Assembly: GCF_000482505.1 (NCBI RefSeq)
Contig: NZ_AXVL01000005.1
Location: 62,001-126,000 of the forward strand
Length of the DNA: 64,000 nucleotides
Direction: 5' to 3'
Source: Leptotrichia trevisanii DSM 22070
GTDB lineage: Bacteria > Fusobacteriota > Fusobacteriia > Fusobacteriales > Leptotrichiaceae
In this document: positions 36,361-45,606 of the stretch, piece by piece
How positions within the stretch are numbered: position 1 is the first letter of the stretch
How the letters are laid out: every line of letters begins with the position of its first letter
The notes under the pieces: model-generated
Told to the model about the DNA's origin: nothing
Seen by the model: the letters and a program-made list of their open reading frames with translations, nothing else
Database searches by the model: none
Program-made: the position numbers and the translations under genes

Positions 36361-37728
36361 CTATTTCCCAACACAAAAATTCCCAAACACATGATCCAAA
36401 ATATCCTCAGATGAAATTTCTCCTGTAATTTCCGAAAGCGAATCAAGTGCTTCCTTCAAATCCACAGAAATTAAGTCCATAGGAAGTCCCATGTCTATTG
36501 TTTCAAAAATATTTCTTATTGCGTCTTTTGTTTTTTCAAGTGCAGTTTTATGCCGAATATTTGTAATTATTAGTTTTTCTGACGAGTTTTCCACATCTTC
36601 TTCCACAATGTATGAATAGATTTTTTCCTGCATATCTTCAATTCCGATATTGTCCCTTGCCGAAATTTCGACAATATTTTCCAAGTTATAGCCTTCAAGA
36701 TTGATAGTTTTATTCAAATCAATCTTATTCAATAATACTATAACTTTCTTTTTATTTTCTTTTATCTGATTTATAACTTCTATATCTTCACTTTCAAGCT
36801 CTTTTGAAGCATCCAGTACAAGCAGCACCAAATCAGCCTTTTCAATAAACTGCTTCGATTTTTCCACGCCGATATTTTCTACAATGTCATCAGTCTTTCT
36901 AATTCCTGCCGTATCCACAAGAACTAACGGAATCCCTTTTATATTGATTATTTCTTCAATAATATCTCTCGTAGTGCCGGCAATATGCGTTACAATAGCA
37001 CGCTCCTCATGAAGCAGGGCATTTAACAATGTAGATTTTCCAACATTTGGTTTTCCCACAATAACCGTCTTTATTCCCTCTTTAATTTTTTTCCCTGTAT
37101 CATACGAGTCAATTAACCGATTTGCCTCTTCATAGACTTTTTCAAGATTATCCCGAAGTTCTACTGGCAACGGATCGTCAATTCCTTCCTCAGGATAATC
37201 CAGCACCACATTTACATGTGCCGTAATATCAAGCAGCGCCTTTTTAAATCCATTTACTTTATCACGCAAGTCTCCTCTTAACTGATCCAGCGACAATGAC
37301 ACACTCTTTTCAGTTTTCCCCTGAATAATATCCATAACTGCCTCAGCCTGCGACAAGTCTATACGTCCGTTCATAAACGCTCTTTTTGTAAATTCTCCAC
37401 TTTCAGCATGTCTTGCCCCATTTCTTAGCACAAGTTCAAGCACCTTTTCTGAAACAAGCGTACCGCCGTGACAGTTTATTTCTACAATGTCCTCGCAGGT
37501 GTAGCTTTTTGGGGCTTTTAGCCTTACAGTCATTACCTCGTCTACTATTTTCTCCCCATCCTTGATAAATCCATAATTTAATTTATAAAAACCCAAATCA
37601 GCATTTGGGTTCTTTTTAATAAATATTTTGTCCAATATTTCAAATGATTTATCGCCGGATATTCTTATTATGGCAATCCCACCCTCACCTTTTGGAGTGG
37701 AAATCGCCGCAATTGTATCAAACAACAT
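36361..37728 (-). CDS. mnmE: tRNA modification GTPase MnmE
   Basis: 455 residues. With MnmG it installs the carboxymethylaminomethyl group on U34 of certain tRNAs. The N-terminal folate-binding domain ([22 protein letters not shown]) is followed by helices and an inserted G domain with [34 protein letters not shown] and NKID. The C-terminal catalytic CVGK box is intact. I chose the ATG that gives the standard N-terminus. It lies between jag and gyrB; mnmG is on the other side of the origin. Confidence 0.97.
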   Translation of the reverse strand: MLFDTIAAISTPKGEGGIAIIRISGDKSFEILDKIFIKKNPNADLGFYKLNYGFIKDGEKIVDEVMTVRLKAPKSYTCEDIVEINCHGGTLVSEKVLELVLRNGARHAESGEFTKRAFMNGRIDLSQAEAVMDIIQGKTEKSVSLSLDQLRGDLRDKVNGFKKALLDITAHVNVVLDYPEEGIDDPLPVELRDNLEKVYEEANRLIDSYDTGKKIKEGIKTVIVGKPNVGKSTLLNALLHEERAIVTHIAGTTRDIIEEIINIKGIPLVLVDTAGIRKTDDIVENIGVEKSKQFIEKADLVLLVLDASKELESEDIEVINQIKENKKKVIVLLNKIDLNKTINLEGYNLENIVEISARDNIGIEDMQEKIYSYIVEEDVENSSEKLIITNIRHKTALEKTKDAIRNIFETIDMGLPMDLISVDLKEALDSLSEITGEISSEDILDHVFGNFCVGK

Positions 37729-37829
37729 CTTATTTATCCCTCTGTTTTCCAAAATCATTTTTTCTTAACTTTTTATCTTTCTTAAATTCATTAAAGTTTA
37801 TTATTAATTAAGCATGATAACTTAATTTT

Positions 37830-38639
37830 TTAAAATTTTTCATCTAACTTTTTAATAACTAAATATCTTTTTGGCTCTTCTCCCATGCTCTCAGTTTTTA
37901 GCCCTTTCATAAAGGAAACTTCCTCATGAATGATTTTACGCTCACGTGCCGACATCGGGTTTAATTTTATGGCATTTCCTGTAGCAAGAACTGCCCTACC
38001 TTTTTTTCTTGCCAGATCCCTTAACGATTTTTCACGTTTTTCCTTATAGTTGTTGGAATCTACAACTATTTTCAGATTTTTAAACTGTTTTGTCGTACTA
38101 AGTAAATATTCAAAGCTGTTTAATGTATTTCCCTTTTCCCCAATTAAAAATCTCATATCTTTTCCATCAAGAATAACCAGATATTTGTTGTTATTTTCTT
38201 TTTTTATATTAACAATCCGTATATCCAATTTTATACTTACAATGAACTCTTTAAAAAATGCCCTGATTTTATCTATATTTGTATCAGGTTGATTAATTAC
38301 AGTTTTTTCTGCATTTTCATTTCTGTAATTTTTGTTGCTGTCCTTTTGAAAGTTATTTCCACTTTCCCTTCTTGTTTCTTTTTTATCCTTTTTTGCAATT
38401 TTGTATTCATTTTGTACTTTCGGTTTTTCTGTTCCTGTCTTAATTTCATCAGTTTTTAGTTCTGATTTTTTAATAATTTCAATTTCATATTCACCTTTTA
38501 TGCTGATAAACAATATCTTTTTCGGATATTTCAAAACTTTTACACGATAAGTTTCATCTTCTTTCAGTGTCAATGAACGGCTTACCATATTCTTAAGTTC
38601 TTCTTCATTTTGTGCCTTTAATACTATCTTTTCCATCAT
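37830..38639 (-). CDS. jag: RNA-binding protein Jag/KhpB
   Basis: 269 residues: an N-terminal Jag-N segment (1-55), a Lys/Glu/Asn-rich linker, a KH domain with the GxxG loop in FLIGEKGNTLNSFEYLL, and an R3H domain (LNPMSARERKIIHEEVSF). The family binds many mRNAs and small RNAs and affects envelope growth in Firmicutes. It overlaps the yidC end by about 35 bases. Two adjacent ATG codons follow the AAGGAAG site; either may be used. Confidence 0.93.
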   Translation of the reverse strand: MMEKIVLKAQNEEELKNMVSRSLTLKEDETYRVKVLKYPKKILFISIKGEYEIEIIKKSELKTDEIKTGTEKPKVQNEYKIAKKDKKETRRESGNNFQKDSNKNYRNENAEKTVINQPDTNIDKIRAFFKEFIVSIKLDIRIVNIKKENNNKYLVILDGKDMRFLIGEKGNTLNSFEYLLSTTKQFKNLKIVVDSNNYKEKREKSLRDLARKKGRAVLATGNAIKLNPMSARERKIIHEEVSFMKGLKTESMGEEPKRYLVIKKLDEKF

Positions 38640-39291
38640 CACTTCTTCCTTTCAAAATGAAATACTGCTGAACCAATGACAAGGCCCCTGAAACTAAGTA
38701 ATACAACGTTACTCCTGATGGCATGTTGTAAAATATGAACAGCATCATAAGAGGCAACATGTACATCATTGTCTGCATTTGCTGATTATTTTCCTGTCCA
38801 CCAGTTGCACTCGTCATTATTTTTTGCTGAATGTATGTCACACCTACATTTAAAACTGGTAATAAATTAAATGCAAATTTCCCCATCATAAACAGTCTGT
38901 CTGGCTGTTTCAGTGTAAACCATAAAAATTTGGCATCTGCTGGAATTGCATTTCCACTGAAAGCCCAGTATAGTGCCACAAATATTGGCATTTGAATTAA
39001 TAGTGGCAGACATCCTCCTAATGGGTTTACTCCACTTTCCCTGTAAAGCTCTGCTGTTTTTCGTTGATATTCCTGTGGATCATCCTTGTATTTTTCTTTT
39101 ATTTTTTCAAGTTCAGGTTGTAATTCCCTCATTTTTTTCATTGACTTTTCCTGTTTTAATGTCAATGGAAATACAATTATTCTCATTAAAATTGTAACAA
39201 TTATTATTGCTATACCATAATTTCCTACAACACTATATATCGCATTTAAAACATGTACGACAAAATCGACAAGTGCCTGTATTTTAAACAT
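38605..39291 (-). CDS. yidC: Membrane protein insertase YidC/Oxa1
   Basis: 228 residues of the short Oxa1-like form without the large periplasmic domain of Proteobacteria. Five hydrophobic segments are visible. The Arg in IVTILMRIIVFPLTLKQ lies in the hydrophilic groove of the first helix, the charged C1 loop KMRELQPELEKIKEKY follows, and NPLGGCLPLLIQMPIFVALY is the conserved centre. Part of the rpmH-rnpA-yidD-yidC-jag-mnmE cluster. Confidence 0.96.
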   Translation of the reverse strand: MFKIQALVDFVVHVLNAIYSVVGNYGIAIIIVTILMRIIVFPLTLKQEKSMKKMRELQPELEKIKEKYKDDPQEYQRKTAELYRESGVNPLGGCLPLLIQMPIFVALYWAFSGNAIPADAKFLWFTLKQPDRLFMMGKFAFNLLPVLNVGVTYIQQKIMTSATGGQENNQQMQTMMYMLPLMMLFIFYNMPSGVTLYYLVSGALSLVQQYFILKGRSDDGKDSIKGTK

Positions 39292-39311
39292 ATATTATTT
39301 CCTCCACTTTT

Positions 39312-39524
39312 TTATTTTAACGGATCATAGCCACCCTTGTGAAAGGGATGACATTTTAATAATCTTTTTATTGTCAGATAACTCCCTTTTACTGCTCCAT
39401 ATTTTGTAATTGCCTGTCTTGAGTATTCCGAACATGTTGGATAAAATCTGCATCTTCTTCCAAAATATGGTGAAATGCCCTTCTGGTAAATTTTTATTAA
39501 AAATAATAATATTTTCTTCATCAT
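39312..39524 (-). CDS. yidD: Membrane protein insertion efficiency factor YidD
   Basis: 70 residues with family features [19 protein letters not shown] and [11 protein letters not shown] small amphipathic protein that helps insertion near YidC. Its start overlaps the rnpA stop by four bases. Confidence 0.95.
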   Translation of the reverse strand: MMKKILLFLIKIYQKGISPYFGRRCRFYPTCSEYSRQAITKYGAVKGSYLTIKRLLKCHPFHKGGYDPLK

Positions 39525-39847
39525 TTTATTACCTTGCTTATATCTTTTTCAATATCCTTGTATTTCAAAGTTTTTATATTTTCTTTTAAAATAGATTTGC
39601 CGACAAATATATAATCAGTATTTTTCTTAAATTTATCCTTATGTGTCTTTACAAATTCCTTAAAAATTCTTTTTATTCTGTTCCGTTGAACTGCATTTCC
39701 TGTTTTTTTACTTGCCACAAAGCCAAAACGTTGTTCGTTATTTATATTTTCCTTTATAAAAATAATAGCATACTTTGTATGCATCTTTTTTGATTTGTTA
39801 TATATTAATGAAAAATCCTTTGTTTTTTTTATCTTGTTAATAGACAT
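39521..39847 (-). CDS. rnpA: Ribonuclease P protein component
   Basis: 108 residues; binds the RNase P RNA for tRNA 5' maturation. The signature [16 protein letters not shown] contains the RNR motif, and [11 protein letters not shown] precedes it. Highly basic, as expected. It has its own promoter after the rpmH terminator and overlaps yidD. Confidence 0.95.
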   Translation of the reverse strand: MSINKIKKTKDFSLIYNKSKKMHTKYAIIFIKENINNEQRFGFVASKKTGNAVQRNRIKRIFKEFVKTHKDKFKKNTDYIFVGKSILKENIKTLKYKDIEKDISKVIK

Positions 39848-39882
39848 CTTTCTCTTCTTTTATTTAAAATGAGTGAGAGCTT

Positions 39883-39912
39883 ATTATATTGAACTTTTTT
39901 AAAATTAGACAA
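39883..39912 (-). promoter_or_regulatory. Promoter of the rnpA-yidD-yidC-jag cluster
   Basis: TTGTCT and TATAAT separated by 18 bases on the minus strand, about 36 bases before the rnpA start. Confidence 0.6.
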
Positions 39913-40020
39913 AAAAATTAACTAAACACGAATTTGTGTAGGATAGGTTTAACTTTTGTGTCCAGTTTTAAAAAGGTTCTGCTATAAGAAAGCTCCCTTT
40001 TAATTTAGATATTAATGCTT

Positions 40021-40053
40021 TTAAAAACCCAGTGTTGAATTTAACACCGGGTT
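40021..40053 (-). terminator. Terminator after rpmH
   Basis: AACCCGGTGTT and AACACTGGGTT pair over 11 bp (one G-U) with a six-base loop and are followed by TTTTT on the minus strand. The left arm overlaps the rpmH stop codon. It separates rpmH from rnpA. Confidence 0.8.
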
Positions 40054-40189
40054 ATGCTGATAATTTAGCTCTTCCTTTAGCTCTTCTTCTTTTCAAAACA
40101 TTTCTTCCGCTTTTATTTTGCATTCTTTTTCTAAATCCATGATCTTTTTTTCTTTTTCTTTTATTTGGTTGATATGTTCTTTTAGTCAT
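40052..40189 (-). CDS. rpmH: Ribosomal protein L34
   Basis: 45 residues, beginning [20 protein letters not shown] and ending GRAKLSA, with the invariant TYQP and the 'RxxxxNGRxVLxRRRxKGR'-type region (here [15 protein letters not shown]). GAAAGG lies seven to eight bases before the ATG. Its place beside rnpA and dnaA is the classic origin order. Confidence 0.96.
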   Translation of the reverse strand: MTKRTYQPNKRKRKKDHGFRKRMQNKSGRNVLKRRRAKGRAKLSA

Positions 40190-40240
40190 CTTTTTTCCTT
40201 TCTATTTTATTTTAAAAAAATTTCTTCGTCTTTTATCAAC

Positions 40241-40269
40241 ATTATATACAATATTCAAAAAAAAGTCAA
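40241..40269 (-). promoter_or_regulatory. Promoter of rpmH
   Basis: TTGACT and TATAAT with exactly 17 bases between them on the minus strand, about 50 bases before the start codon; close to consensus. Confidence 0.75.
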
Positions 40270-40339
40270 GTTTAATGCTCTATTCAAAAAGTAAATTTTA
40301 TTTAATTTTTTTTTACAGGTAAATTTTACACAGAGTATT

Positions 40340-40788
40340 TTATCCACATCTCTATAATATATAATAGTATATATATAATTAAATATATTATTATTATGCA
40401 CTGTGGAAATGTGGGAATACTGATAAATAAAGGGATTGCCAGAGAAAAGCCTGTGGAAAACTTTTGGCAAATTTGTGGAAAAATATTATCAACAAAATTG
40501 TAAACATAATTATCAACATGCTTTGTGGAAAAGTGGAAAGCGTGTGGATAATATGTGGTAAGGTACTGAAAATGAGCATAGTTAATTTCTGTGGATAAAA
40601 ATTTAAAAATTAGAAATATTTTGATAAACAGCAGAAAAATATTGTATTTTTTATGTGGAAAAGTCTGTGGAAAACTTTTCTTTAAAATCTTGATTATTTA
40701 TTTTATTTATGTTATAGTAAAATCAAATAAAAGTACAAATTTAAGGGGGAAATTACCAAAATAAAATTGCTGGACAAGATGTGGAAAA
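40340..40788. other. oriC part 1: DnaA-box cluster upstream of dnaA
   Basis: Three perfect boxes (TTATCCACA or its complement) lie at 40340-40348, 40543-40551 and 40590-40598. Near matches TGTGGAAAA lie at 40452, 40474, 40524, 40654, 40666 and 40780, and TTATCAACA at 40486 and 40510. Most point the same way. The cluster fills the gap between divergent rpmH and dnaA, and also surrounds the dnaA promoter, so DnaA probably represses its own gene. Confidence 0.8.
40690..40718 (+). promoter_or_regulatory. Promoter of dnaA
   Basis: TTGATT and TATAGT separated by 17 bases, about 120 bases before the dnaA start, with DnaA-box-like sites on both sides. Confidence 0.6.
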
Positions 40789-40840
40789 ATATAAAATTTT
40801 TATTCATAACAAAAATTAACGAAAAAGGAGAGAAAAATAG

Positions 40841-42196
40841 ATGGATGTTGTGAAATTGTGGGAAAAAATAAAGAAAATTATGAGAAAAAGAGTAAACGAG
40901 GCAGAATTTGAGGCATTTTTTAATAATGTGGAAGCAACGAAACTGGAAGGTGGAAAACTTACGCTTGTATGTAATTCAAAGCTGATACAGCAGAATATGG
41001 AAAAGCATAAGAGTCAGATGGAAGATATTGTGGAAATCGTAACAGATGAGGAAGTTACAATAAACTTTGAAGTAAAACAGCAGGATGTAATGACGTACAA
41101 GACTGAAACACACAGTTTTGCAAAAGACACAAAGGAAAAAACACAAGTTTTCCACACAGGCTTAAATCCTAAACATAGGCTTGATAACTTTGTTGTAGGG
41201 GAAAACAGCAAACTTGCATACAACGCCTGTCTTGCTGTTGTCAATAATCCGACTCCAGTCTACAACCCTCTTTTCATCTATGGAAGTTCAGGACTTGGAA
41301 AAACCCATTTAATGCAAGCTGTGGGAAATGCAATTCTGGAAAATAATCCAAGCAAGCGTGTCTATTATTCCACTTCGGAAGAATTTGCAAATGAATTTTT
41401 CAAGGTTTTGAACAGTGGACGGATTCAGCATTTCCGTGATACTTTCCGTGCATTAGATGTACTTCTTTTAGACGACATACAGTTTTTTGAAAAGGTATTT
41501 GGACGTGGGGAAGGAACTGTGGAGGAGGAGTTTTTCCACACATTTAACAAATTGCAGGAGCTTGGAAAACAGATAATAATGATAAGCGACAAGTCGCCAA
41601 AGGAAATAAAAAATCTGTCAAAACGTCTGGAATCAAGATTTTTGTCAGGCTTAACGGTGGAAATCCAAAGGCCAGGTTATGAAACCCGTATGATGATTCT
41701 AAAAAATATGGCAAAGGCACAGGGAATCGAAATAGACGACAGCATTCTCGAATACATTTCGGACTTTCTTGACACGAACGTAAGAGAACTGGAGGGAACA
41801 CTCACAAACTTGAATGCCCGTGCAAAACTTCTAAATGAACAGATAACAATGCAGCTGGTGCAGGAAATGCTTATGCACAACGTAAAACGTGAACAGTCTA
41901 AAGTAACAGCCAAAAAAGTAATCGAAATGATTTCCACGCAGTACGGTGTCAGTGTAACCGACATGAAATCCAAAAAGCGTCAGAAAAAGATAGTCGAAAC
42001 AAGACAAATCGCAATGTATCTGCTAAAAAACAACGACGAACTGGATTTAAGCCTAACAGCAATAGGTGGACTTTTTGGTGGAAAAGATCACAGCACGGTT
42101 ATAAGCAGTATCAGAAAAATTGATAAAAAAACGAAGGAAGATACAGTATTTAAAAAGGAAATTGACGCATTAAACAGAAAAATATTTGGAGCATAG
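40841..42196 (+). CDS. dnaA: Chromosomal replication initiator DnaA
   Basis: 451 residues. Domain I (1-75) is followed by a short linker and the AAA+ domain starting NPKHRLDNFVVGENSKLAYN. Walker A is GSSGLGKTHL, Walker B is VLLLDDIQFF, and RLESRF contains the arginine finger region. The C-terminal HTH has GGKDHSTVISSIRKI, the box-binding signature. After Walker B it reads EKVFGRGEGTVEEEFFHTFN, about five residues longer than the E. coli form. GGAG lies ten bases before the ATG. Confidence 0.98.
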   Translation: MDVVKLWEKIKKIMRKRVNEAEFEAFFNNVEATKLEGGKLTLVCNSKLIQQNMEKHKSQMEDIVEIVTDEEVTINFEVKQQDVMTYKTETHSFAKDTKEKTQVFHTGLNPKHRLDNFVVGENSKLAYNACLAVVNNPTPVYNPLFIYGSSGLGKTHLMQAVGNAILENNPSKRVYYSTSEEFANEFFKVLNSGRIQHFRDTFRALDVLLLDDIQFFEKVFGRGEGTVEEEFFHTFNKLQELGKQIIMISDKSPKEIKNLSKRLESRFLSGLTVEIQRPGYETRMMILKNMAKAQGIEIDDSILEYISDFLDTNVRELEGTLTNLNARAKLLNEQITMQLVQEMLMHNVKREQSKVTAKKVIEMISTQYGVSVTDMKSKKRQKKIVETRQIAMYLLKNNDELDLSLTAIGGLFGGKDHSTVISSIRKIDKKTKEDTVFKKEIDALNRKIFGA

Positions 42197-42201
42197 AAGA
42201 C

Positions 42202-42770
42202 TGTGGAAAATGTGGAAAGAATGTTGAAAATTTTGTGGAAAAAGAATAAAGATATTTAAAAAATTATCCACAGTTGAAAAAGTTTTCTACATAAATAATT
42301 TTTATAAAAAAATTTTAATAAAACAATTAAATTTTATTTAACAAAATAAATTAGAAAATTTTGATGTGGAAAAATAAAAATTAATTTCCACTATATGTTG
42401 AAAATTTATCCACAAAAATTGTGGAAAAAAACAATTAAAAATATTGCATTAAAATCAGTTTTGTGGAAAAATAAAATTTTATTGTGTAAAACTAAAATTA
42501 GAATATCCACAATTATAAACAAAGTTTCCCACATTTGTGGATAACATAAAAAATATTAATTTATAATTAAATAAAAATTGTAATAAAATAATAGAAATAA
42601 AAATAGATAAAATTTATCCACATAAGAAAAAATGAAATCCACAATGTGATGTGGAAAAAAGTAACTAAAAGAAATTACTAAAAAAGCGAAGAAATTATAA
42701 TTGTGGAAAAAATGTGGAAATAGTTGTGGGAAAAGTTTTCCACGTAAAAATTGGATTTTCCACAATGAAA
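42202..42770. other. oriC part 2: DnaA-box cluster downstream of dnaA
   Basis: Perfect boxes lie at 42264-42272, 42406-42414, 42536-42544 and 42614-42622. More than ten TGTGGAAAA- or TTTCCACA-like sites are spread through the region, on both strands. An almost pure A/T stretch at about 42286-42360 follows the first perfect box and is a candidate unwinding element. No gene fits this 570-base region. Confidence 0.8.
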
Positions 42771-42795
42771 TTAACCATTAGTTTGGTTAATGGTT
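42771..42795. other. Palindrome before yaaA
   Basis: AACCATTA and TAATGGTT pair over a seven-base loop; TTAACC and GGTTAA offer an alternative pairing. Without a T-run it may be an operator for the yaaA-recF unit; function unknown. Confidence 0.35.
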
Positions 42796-42854
42796 GAGTG
42801 GAGTAACAGTGGGAATTTACAAAAAATATGAAAATAAATTACGGAGGGAAATTA

Positions 42855-43091
42855 ATGAAAAATATAGATAATGAAATTGAAGAAGTTATAATAAATACTG
42901 AATTTATTAAATTGGATCAGCTTTTGAAGTGGGCAAATTTTACAGGTTCTGGAGTGGAAGCGAAAATGTTTATTCAGAATGGTGAAGTGAAGGTAAATGA
43001 CGCTGTGGAAACTAGACGTGGGAAAAAAATTTATGATGGGGATGTTGTGGAGTTTGCTGGAGAAAAAGTTGTTGTAAGAGCAAAGCATTAA
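42855..43091 (+). CDS. yaaA: S4-domain RNA-binding protein YaaA
   Basis: 78 residues of the S4 family always found between dnaN or dnaA and recF. The motif FIKLDQLLKWANFTGSGVEAKMFI with VKVNDAVETRRGKKIYDGD is typical. I chose the ATG after GGAGGG; an upstream in-frame ATG lacks a site. No dnaN lies between dnaA and this gene, which differs from the B. subtilis order. Confidence 0.9.
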   Translation: MKNIDNEIEEVIINTEFIKLDQLLKWANFTGSGVEAKMFIQNGEVKVNDAVETRRGKKIYDGDVVEFAGEKVVVRAKH

Positions 43092-43095
43092 ATAG

Positions 43096-43293
43096 TTTGA
43101 TGATTTATCTAGTTTATTGGGACAGGAGGAAATTTGGGAACTTCTTTTATTTAGCGGATATTTAACTATTAATGAAAAAATTGGGGAAGACTATGAGGAT
43201 GTGTATTCCTTGAGATTGCCTAATAGGGAGGTAAGGGAGTTTTTTAGGAAGAAATTTATTGATGTAAATTTTGGGGAAAGTAGTTACAGATAG
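43096..43293 (+). pseudogene. Remnant of an AAA-ATPase-like/PDDEXK_9 (DUF1703) protein
   Basis: An open stretch of 65 codons without a start codon or ribosome site. It encodes LGQEEIWELLLFSGYLTI, then VYSLRLPNREVREFFRKKFI, which matches the mid-to-late part of the large AAA-ATPase-like proteins with a C-terminal PD-(D/E)XK nuclease domain that are abundant in Fusobacteria and Bacteroidetes. The N-terminal ATPase and the nuclease end are missing. It is wedged between yaaA and recF. Confidence 0.65.
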
Positions 43294-43320
43294 TTATAGT
43301 GTGAAAGGGAAGAAATAGCG

Positions 43321-44409
43321 ATGTATTTGGATCAGATTAGTTTTAATAACTTTCGGTGCCTTGTGGATGGGAAGTTGAAGTTTGATAGGTATTTTAATTT
43401 AATATACGGAAAGAATGGACAGGGGAAGACATCGCTTATTGAGGCTGTCCATTTTTTGGCTACGGGGAAAAGTTTTAGGACTAAGAAAGTGAAGGAGATA
43501 CGCAAGTATAACTTGAACAGGCTGATTGTGTTTGGGAAGTACAGACATAAGGATTTGTCGGAAAATACTATTGCTATTGATGTGAATGAGGATAAGAAGG
43601 ATTTTTATATTAACAGGGAAAAAAATAAATATATAAATTATGTGGGGCTACTTAACATTATTTCGTTTATTCCTGAGGATATTGAGCTGATTATTGGAAA
43701 TCCTGGCATTAGAAGGAATTTTTTTAATTATGAGATTTCACAGGCGAAAAAGGAGTATTTACAGGCGATTGTGAATTTTGAGAAAATATTGAAGGTGCGA
43801 AATAAACTTATAAAGGAAAAAAAGACTGGAGAGGAAATTTATAAGATTTATAATGAAAAATTTATTGAGGAGGGGCTGAATATTGTTTTAAACCGGCGAG
43901 AATTTATAAAAAAAATATCAATTTTATTAAACTTGAATTATCGTAAATTATTTGATGAAAATTCAGAATTAAAATTGAAATATGACTGTTTTCTTGGGGA
44001 TGTGGAAAAGAAGACTAGGGAGGAACTGAAGGAAAAATTTGAGATTTTGTGCAAAAGGAAAAGTGAGAGGGAAAAGTTTCTTGGATACAGCCTGCTTGGC
44101 CCTCAAAAAGATGACTTTGTCTTTGAGTTGAATGGAAAAAATGCAAAGGCGTATTCTTCACAAGGGGAGAAAAAATCTATAATATTCTCGCTAAAAATTT
44201 CAGAAATTGATATTTTAATAAAGGAAAAAAACGAGTATCCGATATTTATAATGGACGACATCGCCTCGTATTTTGATGAAGCGAGAAAAAAAAGTATTTT
44301 AAGTTATTTTGTAAATAAAAAAATCCAATGTTTTATAACTTCGACAGAGGATTTGGGAATAGAGGGGAAAAAATTTATTGTGGAAAAGGGGGAGATTATT
44401 AATGAGTAA
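43321..44409 (+). CDS. recF: DNA replication and repair protein RecF
   Basis: 362 residues of an SMC-like ATPase that loads RecA at gaps. It opens MYLDQISFNNFRCL, has Walker A GKNGQGKTSLIEAVHFL near residues 31-47, GNPGIRRNFFNYEISQ, a signature region SSQGEKKSIIFSLK and Walker B IFIMDDIASYFD. The usual L of the 'LSxGQ'-type signature region is replaced (AYSSQGEKK), a minor change. Confidence 0.94.
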   Translation: MYLDQISFNNFRCLVDGKLKFDRYFNLIYGKNGQGKTSLIEAVHFLATGKSFRTKKVKEIRKYNLNRLIVFGKYRHKDLSENTIAIDVNEDKKDFYINREKNKYINYVGLLNIISFIPEDIELIIGNPGIRRNFFNYEISQAKKEYLQAIVNFEKILKVRNKLIKEKKTGEEIYKIYNEKFIEEGLNIVLNRREFIKKISILLNLNYRKLFDENSELKLKYDCFLGDVEKKTREELKEKFEILCKRKSEREKFLGYSLLGPQKDDFVFELNGKNAKAYSSQGEKKSIIFSLKISEIDILIKEKNEYPIFIMDDIASYFDEARKKSILSYFVNKKIQCFITSTEDLGIEGKKFIVEKGEIINE

Positions 44410-44423
44410 AAAGGGGTTGAAAA

Positions 44424-45467
44424 ATGGAAGGAATTAAGGATTTAAAGAATTTGGCACTGGAAGCGGTTGAGAAAAGAAGTTCGCTTTTGAAAAACGAAAA
44501 GTATATTTTGTGGAAAATCAAGAAAAATTGGAAGCAGATTGTGAGTGGGCCAATTGGTGAGAAAACTTATCCAAAAAGTCTATTTAATGGAAATCTTGTT
44601 GTGGTTATCAATGATGGCGTTATTTACCATACGACGATAATGTATGCGGAAAATATAAAGGAAAAAGTAAACACATTTTTGAATGGGAAATTTTTGGAAA
44701 GTATTGAATTTGCGAAGGTAAATTACAAAATAAAGCGTGATTTGCTGGACGAACTTATTGAAAATGAGGAAAATAGAGGGACAATTCGGGCTGGGGAAAT
44801 TCCAAGAGGAAATGTTAGGGAAAAAAATAGAAATATTGATTCTGAAAGTAAAATTACGGAAAAAGTAAGGGATATTGTGCTTTTGCCTGAAGAAGTTGAG
44901 GAAATTCACGAGAATATTGATAAAATTGATAAAAAGTATGAAGATATTGCCAAAAAGCTGGAAAAAATTGCAATAAAACTGAAAAAGAGGGAAAAATATC
45001 TGAAAAATAATGGATATATTCAATGTGAAAACTGTAAAATTTTATTTTTGCAGGAAAACAAGGAGAAAATGTGTTTTGAGTGCAGAATGAATGAAAAAAA
45101 TAGAAAATTTCAGAAAATGGCAGATTTAATAAGAAATAAACCGTATATTTCAGAAAAACAGGCAGTCCGAATGACAAATACCGACAAATCCACATATTAT
45201 AAGGCAAGAGACATCTTGGCACAGCAGACTTACAACGATATGCTTTATTACTGCCTTGAAAAAAACAGGGAAATTTCTTTAAATGAAGATTATGAATTTG
45301 AAATTCGGAGTGAGTCAAGGGAAGATGTGGAAAGATTTATAAAAAATTATGTAGACTATAAGATTGGGAGCGACAATGAGGAGGTTTTTAAGATTGAGAG
45401 AAAGTGGGCTTTGAGAAGATTAAGAAAGGATATGAAATTTAGGCTTGAGAATAACAGGAGATATTGA
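44424..45467 (+). CDS. DciA-like (DUF721) protein with added zinc-ribbon and C-terminal domain
   Basis: 347 residues. Residues 1-105 look like the DUF721/DciA fold (LWKIKKNWKQIVSGPIGEKT, LVVVINDGVIYHTTIMY), a helicase-loader family often placed next to recF. A coiled coil follows (about 150-195). Then come CENC and CFEC pairs spaced like a zinc ribbon (about 200-220), and a helical region SEKQAVRMTNTDKSTYYKARD that resembles a winged helix or HTH. Typical DciA proteins are 90-170 residues, so about 240 residues are extra. Assignment by position and fold. Confidence 0.6.
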   Translation: MEGIKDLKNLALEAVEKRSSLLKNEKYILWKIKKNWKQIVSGPIGEKTYPKSLFNGNLVVVINDGVIYHTTIMYAENIKEKVNTFLNGKFLESIEFAKVNYKIKRDLLDELIENEENRGTIRAGEIPRGNVREKNRNIDSESKITEKVRDIVLLPEEVEEIHENIDKIDKKYEDIAKKLEKIAIKLKKREKYLKNNGYIQCENCKILFLQENKEKMCFECRMNEKNRKFQKMADLIRNKPYISEKQAVRMTNTDKSTYYKARDILAQQTYNDMLYYCLEKNREISLNEDYEFEIRSESREDVERFIKNYVDYKIGSDNEEVFKIERKWALRRLRKDMKFRLENNRRY

Positions 45468-45606
45468 TTTTATACTATTTTTTATTTTGTTAAAAAATTA
45501 CAATTATTTATCAAAATATGTTAAAATAATATAACTCGGATAAAAATAGTATTATTTAAAAAAACGGAACTTTAAAATTTTAATTTTGAAAGAAGGTAAA
45601 AAGGAT

